64,000 bases of DNA, taken from NCBI GenBank assembly GCA_937773555.1, contig CALJVT010000006.1:62001-126000 (forward strand). Reading direction: 5' to 3'. The notes beneath the pieces were generated by a model. That model worked only from the letters and a program-made list of their open reading frames with translations. It was not told the DNA's origin and did no database searches. Source of the DNA: an uncultured Pseudomonadales bacterium. Lineage in GTDB: Bacteria > Pseudomonadota > Gammaproteobacteria > Pseudomonadales > Balneatricaceae. The position numbers were made by a program, and so were the translations under genes. Positions 60,643-64,000 of this stretch are shown here, in pieces (within the stretch, counting starts at the first letter, position 1; each line of letters opens with the position of its first letter).

Positions 60643-62016
60643 ATGACTAAAAAGCTATTTATTAAAACCCACGGTTGCCAGATGAATGAATATGATTCGT
60701 CCCGTATGGCAGACTTATTGGGTGATAGCCATGCCATGGAAATTACCCACAACGAAGCCGATGCAGACGTGCTGCTGCTTAATACCTGTTCTATTCGCGA
60801 AAAAGCCCAAGACAAGGTTTACCACCAGCTAGGCCGCTGGCGCAAACTTAAAGAAGCTAACCCCCATGTTAAAATTGGTGTGGGCGGCTGTGTGGCTAGC
60901 CAAGAAGGTGAAGCCATTTCTAAACGTGCGCCCTTTGTAGACATGATTTTTGGGCCACAAACATTGCACCGCTTGCCCGAAATGATAGACGCCACCGACG
61001 CCGGCGCTAAGGGCGTAGTGGATGTGAGTTTTCCAGAAATAGAAAAGTTTGATAATTTGCCCGCCCCTAAAGTAGAAGGTGCGCAAGCGTTTGTGTCTAT
61101 TATGGAAGGCTGTTCAAAATACTGTTCATTTTGTGTAGTGCCCTACACCCGTGGTGAAGAAGTGAGCCGCCCACTTGCCTCGGTGTTGTTAGAGGTAGAG
61201 CAATTGGCAGAGCAAGGGGTGCGTGAAGTAAACCTGTTAGGTCAAAACGTGAACGCCTATCAAGGTGAAGCTGATGATGGTGATATAATCGACTTAGCAG
61301 AGCTCATTGCTTTGGTAGCCAACATTGACGGCATCGATCGTATTCGCTTTACCACCAGCCACCCTGTTGAATTTTCTGACAGCTTAATAGACGCGTTTGG
61401 TGACATTCCAGAGCTGGTAAGCCACTTACACCTGCCAGTGCAATCTGGGTCTGACAAAATATTAATGGCCATGAAACGCGGCCACACTGCCCTAGAATAC
61501 AAATCTAAAATGCGCCGAATCCGCAAAAAGCGCCCCGATATCAGTTTTTCGTCAGATTTCATTATTGGTTTTCCTGGGGAGTCTGACGCCGACTTTCAGG
61601 CCACTATGGATTTAATTGAAGACATTGGCTTTGATTTATCCTATAGCTTTATTTACAGCAAGCGCCCAGGCACCCCCGCTACAGATCTACCAGACAGCAC
61701 CGACGATGCCACTAAGAAACTGCGCTTAGCCCAGTTACAGCGGCGCATAGACAGCCAGTCTTTTGATATTAGTAAGGCCATGGTGGGCAGCCTGCAGCGG
61801 GTGTTAGTGAACGGTTACTCGAAGAAAGACCCCGGTAAATTAACCGGCCGCTCAGAAAATAATCGTTCAGTGAACTTTGCTAGCAACAATGCCGACTTAA
61901 TTGGAAAGTTTGCCCAAATTCGTATTTTAGAGGCGTTTCCCCACTCCTTGCGAGGTGAACTAGTGGCTTCTGAGCTAGACGGGCTTGCACCTGTTGGCCC
62001 AATCGTGCTGCAATAG
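60643..62016 (+). CDS. miaB: tRNA-2-methylthio-N6-dimethylallyladenosine synthase MiaB
   Basis: A radical-SAM methylthiotransferase that modifies A37 of UNN-reading tRNAs. The 457-residue protein has the N-terminal UPF0004 domain with cysteines in [22 protein letters not shown] and GVGGCVAS, the radical-SAM CxxxCxxC in [15 protein letters not shown], and a C-terminal TRAM domain. I start at ATG 60643 with AGGTG 6 bases upstream, not the GTG three codons earlier. Heads the miaB-phoH-ybeY-corC cluster. Confidence 0.95.
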   Translation: MTKKLFIKTHGCQMNEYDSSRMADLLGDSHAMEITHNEADADVLLLNTCSIREKAQDKVYHQLGRWRKLKEANPHVKIGVGGCVASQEGEAISKRAPFVDMIFGPQTLHRLPEMIDATDAGAKGVVDVSFPEIEKFDNLPAPKVEGAQAFVSIMEGCSKYCSFCVVPYTRGEEVSRPLASVLLEVEQLAEQGVREVNLLGQNVNAYQGEADDGDIIDLAELIALVANIDGIDRIRFTTSHPVEFSDSLIDAFGDIPELVSHLHLPVQSGSDKILMAMKRGHTALEYKSKMRRIRKKRPDISFSSDFIIGFPGESDADFQATMDLIEDIGFDLSYSFIYSKRPGTPATDLPDSTDDATKKLRLAQLQRRIDSQSFDISKAMVGSLQRVLVNGYSKKDPGKLTGRSENNRSVNFASNNADLIGKFAQIRILEAFPHSLRGELVASELDGLAPVGPIVLQ

Positions 62017-62021
62017 CAGGT

Positions 62022-63053
62022 ATGAAAAACTCTCGTTATAAGTCAACTACCTCAGATGGTAACGAAAACGGCACTACGTTTAGCCTGTTACCCGATAACA
62101 CTCAACACCTTGCTAGCTTGCAAGGTCAGTTGGATGGCAACCTGCGTATTATTGAACAGCGCCTGCAATTAACTATCAGTAACCGGGGTAATCGTTTTCA
62201 TATTACTGGTTCTATAGCAGCCTGTATTACCGGTGAAAACGTATTACAACAACTCTACCGTGAAGCCCAACAGACCAGCGAAGTGACACCAGAAATGGTG
62301 CATCTTGCCTTAGTGGAAGCCCAACAAACTATGACAGAAACCAGCGCCTATATAGCAGCCCCAAAAGCTAACCAGCCACAAGATACTGGGCTTAGCATTC
62401 GTACAAAACGCACCACCATTAAACCACGCGGAGACACCCAACAAAGTTACATTCGCTCTATCCGCAAACATGACATTAATTTTGGCATTGGGCCTGCAGG
62501 CACAGGTAAAACCTACCTTGCTGTAGCGTGTGCTGTAGAGGCACTTGAGCGTGAGGAAGTGCGGCGTATATTGCTAGTGCGCCCTGCGGTAGAAGCGGGC
62601 GAAAAACTTGGCTTTTTACCGGGTGACTTGGCCCAAAAAATAGACCCTTACTTGCGCCCACTTTACGATGCACTCTATGAGATGGTTGGTTTTGAAGCCG
62701 TAGCGCGCATGATAGAAAAGAACGTGATAGAAATTGCACCTTTGGCTTATATGCGCGGCAGAACACTTAACGGAAGTTTTGTGATCTTAGATGAAAGCCA
62801 AAATACCACTCGCGAACAAATGAAAATGTTCCTTACCCGTATTGGCTTTGGCTCTACTGCGGTGATTACGGGTGACGTCACACAAATTGATTTACCAAAA
62901 GGCACGCCGTCTGGCCTTAAGCATGCCATTGAAGTATTAGACGGTGTAGAAGACATTGGGTTTACCCACTTTTTGTCTGGCGACATTGTGCGTCACCATT
63001 TGGTTCAGCGCATTGTAGATGCTTATGATGTTTATGAAAACAAACAATCATGA
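62022..63053 (+). CDS. ybeZ: PhoH-family ATPase (YbeZ)
   Basis: A 343-residue PhoH-like NTPase with an N-terminal domain and a P-loop core: FGIGPAGTGKTYLAVACAVE near residue 155 and VILDESQNTT near 250. It partners YbeY in ribosome maturation. It overlaps ybeY by four bases and follows miaB by 5 bp. Confidence 0.93.
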   Translation: MKNSRYKSTTSDGNENGTTFSLLPDNTQHLASLQGQLDGNLRIIEQRLQLTISNRGNRFHITGSIAACITGENVLQQLYREAQQTSEVTPEMVHLALVEAQQTMTETSAYIAAPKANQPQDTGLSIRTKRTTIKPRGDTQQSYIRSIRKHDINFGIGPAGTGKTYLAVACAVEALEREEVRRILLVRPAVEAGEKLGFLPGDLAQKIDPYLRPLYDALYEMVGFEAVARMIEKNVIEIAPLAYMRGRTLNGSFVILDESQNTTREQMKMFLTRIGFGSTAVITGDVTQIDLPKGTPSGLKHAIEVLDGVEDIGFTHFLSGDIVRHHLVQRIVDAYDVYENKQS

Positions 63054-63547
63054 TCGTAGATTTACAAATTGCTAGTGAAACCAAAGCGTTACCCTCGCTT
63101 GCTCAATTAGAGCAGTGGGCTCAGCTTGCCTTGCAAACGCCCGATGCCAAAGCAGAAATAACCATTCGCATGGTTGATGATGCTGAAAGCAAAGAACTCA
63201 ATTTACAGTATCGGGGCAAAGACCAACCGACCAATGTATTGTCTTTTCCTTTTGAACAGCCAGACCTTGGTGATTCTGAATTAGCTGCGCAGATGGCTGC
63301 AGAGTTGGGCGAGGTAAATTATTTAGGTGACTTGGTGATCAATGCTCAATTAGTAACCCAAGAAGCGTTGCTGCAGCATAAGCAGGTTAACGACCATTGG
63401 GCTCATCTGGTTATTCATGGCACCTTGCATTTACAAGGCTTTGACCACACAGAAGACGAAGAAGCCGAGGCTATGGAAACCCTTGAGGGTAAGCTATTGG
63501 CGGCAATTAACATTACCAACCCTTATGTTGCTAAAGAAAGCGACTAA
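63050..63547 (+). CDS. ybeY: Endoribonuclease/rRNA maturation factor YbeY
   Basis: A 165-residue zinc endoribonuclease acting on 16S rRNA and in ribosome quality control. The zinc site is HGTLHLQGFDHTEDEEA (H-x3-H-x5-H type) near residue 125, with NVLSFPFE and LGDLVI earlier. Overlaps ybeZ by four bases and is followed by corC. Confidence 0.94.
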   Translation: MIVDLQIASETKALPSLAQLEQWAQLALQTPDAKAEITIRMVDDAESKELNLQYRGKDQPTNVLSFPFEQPDLGDSELAAQMAAELGEVNYLGDLVINAQLVTQEALLQHKQVNDHWAHLVIHGTLHLQGFDHTEDEEAEAMETLEGKLLAAINITNPYVAKESD

Positions 63548-63591
63548 GCGTATAAATTGATTTAATTAACTTTTAGGAATACACACTCCTC

Positions 63592-64000
63592 ATGAACGAC
63601 GACGCGTCGACCAACGGTCAGGACAAACGCTCCTGGCTAGAAAAACTTTCTTTTTTCCTTAGCGACAGGCCTAGCACTAAGGAAGAACTGCTAGAACGAA
63701 TTCGCCAAGCCGAAGAAGACCAAATACTCGACCGCGAGTCCCTCGATACGATCGAAGGGGCCTTACAAATGTCACATATGCAAGTGCGTGACATTATGGT
63801 TCCACGCCCACAAATGGCCGTGGTGAAGGCAGACCAAAGCACCCAAGAGTTTATGCAAACCATCACCGAAACGTCTCACTCACGATTCCCAGTGATTGGC
63901 GAATCTCCTGATGAGGTGTTAGGTATTTTATTAGCTAAAGACCTTCTACCACTGGCGTTTGCTAAGCAAATGGACAACTTTGATCTGAACGCCATGTTGC
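63592..64000 (+). CDS. corC: Magnesium/cobalt transporter CorC (HlyC/YbeX family), 5' part
   Basis: The first ~136 codons of a CBS-domain protein that leaves the window at the right edge. It starts MNDDASTNGQDKRSWLEKLS and has the CorC N-terminal region IRQAEEDQILDRESLDTIEG and VRDIMVPRPQM, entering the first CBS domain with TETSHSRFPVIGESPDEVLG. CorC proteins act in Mg2+ or Co2+ efflux beside CorA. The order ybeZ-ybeY-corC is the usual one. Confidence 0.93.
   Translation, partial: MNDDASTNGQDKRSWLEKLSFFLSDRPSTKEELLERIRQAEEDQILDRESLDTIEGALQMSHMQVRDIMVPRPQMAVVKADQSTQEFMQTITETSHSRFPVIGESPDEVLGILLAKDLLPLAFAKQMDNFDLNAML

Overview
The window reads as chromosome of a marine-type gammaproteobacterium of moderate GC (roughly mid-40s by eye), with gene orders familiar from Pseudomonas/Cellvibrio-like relatives: hemA-prfA-prmC-moeB, lolB-tRNA-Gln-prs-rplY-pth-ychF and miaB-phoH-ybeY-corC. 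No phage genes, rRNA or CRISPR array were seen.

Layout. 1-20 kb is mostly housekeeping: the gatB end, a GcvR-like ACT protein, udk, rsmE, greB, an MFS pump, a DUF1853 protein, a tRNA-Ser/Lys/Lys operon, moeB/prmC/prfA/hemA, a TPR lipoprotein and lolB, prs, rplY, pth, ychF, a tRNA-Met/Gln operon and an M14 carboxypeptidase. From about 19.1 to 31.3 kb lies a light or photo-oxidative stress locus. A LitR-like MerR regulator faces a long, tightly packed operon across a perfect 16-bp inverted repeat. The operon holds a renalase-like oxidoreductase, DUF523/DUF1722, SnoaL-like, SDR, amine oxidase, DUF1365, a cyclopropane/methyl fatty-acid synthase, DUF2878, a chalcone-isomerase-like protein, a DUF3833 lipoprotein and a class I photolyase. 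A dppABCDF peptide importer and a prolidase follow (33.9-41.1 kb).

The accessory part is 41.2-59.9 kb. At 58,947 is an integron integrase (intI) with a LexA-like box over its start region. To its left, in the orientation expected for cassettes, lie about ten attC-like sites between 41.2 and 56.9 kb and mostly minus-strand cassette genes: RDD, LysE, LRR-like, LprI, small membrane and small unknown proteins. Several are broken: a VOC protein, a small YWx cassette protein, a DUF4263/Shedu tail, a HEPN tail and a second truncated LysE copy. Interleaved with this array is a low-zinc (Zur) regulon: three Zur-box-like palindromes precede rpmE2-rpmJ2, a FecBCD-type importer, and the divergent pair pyrC-type dihydroorotase/folE2 versus DUF1636/zur. 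A znuC/aztA-like ATPase beside zur is a pseudogene.

Working together, the Zur genes would replace zinc-dependent proteins (L31, L36, GTP cyclohydrolase, dihydroorotase) and supply an import route in zinc shortage, while the integron supplies mobile cassettes. Finding a Zur regulon dispersed through an integron array, with a duplicated LysE cassette on either side of its main block, is the most unusual feature of the window. The right flank (60-64 kb) returns to core genes: HIT, miaB, phoH, ybeY and corC.
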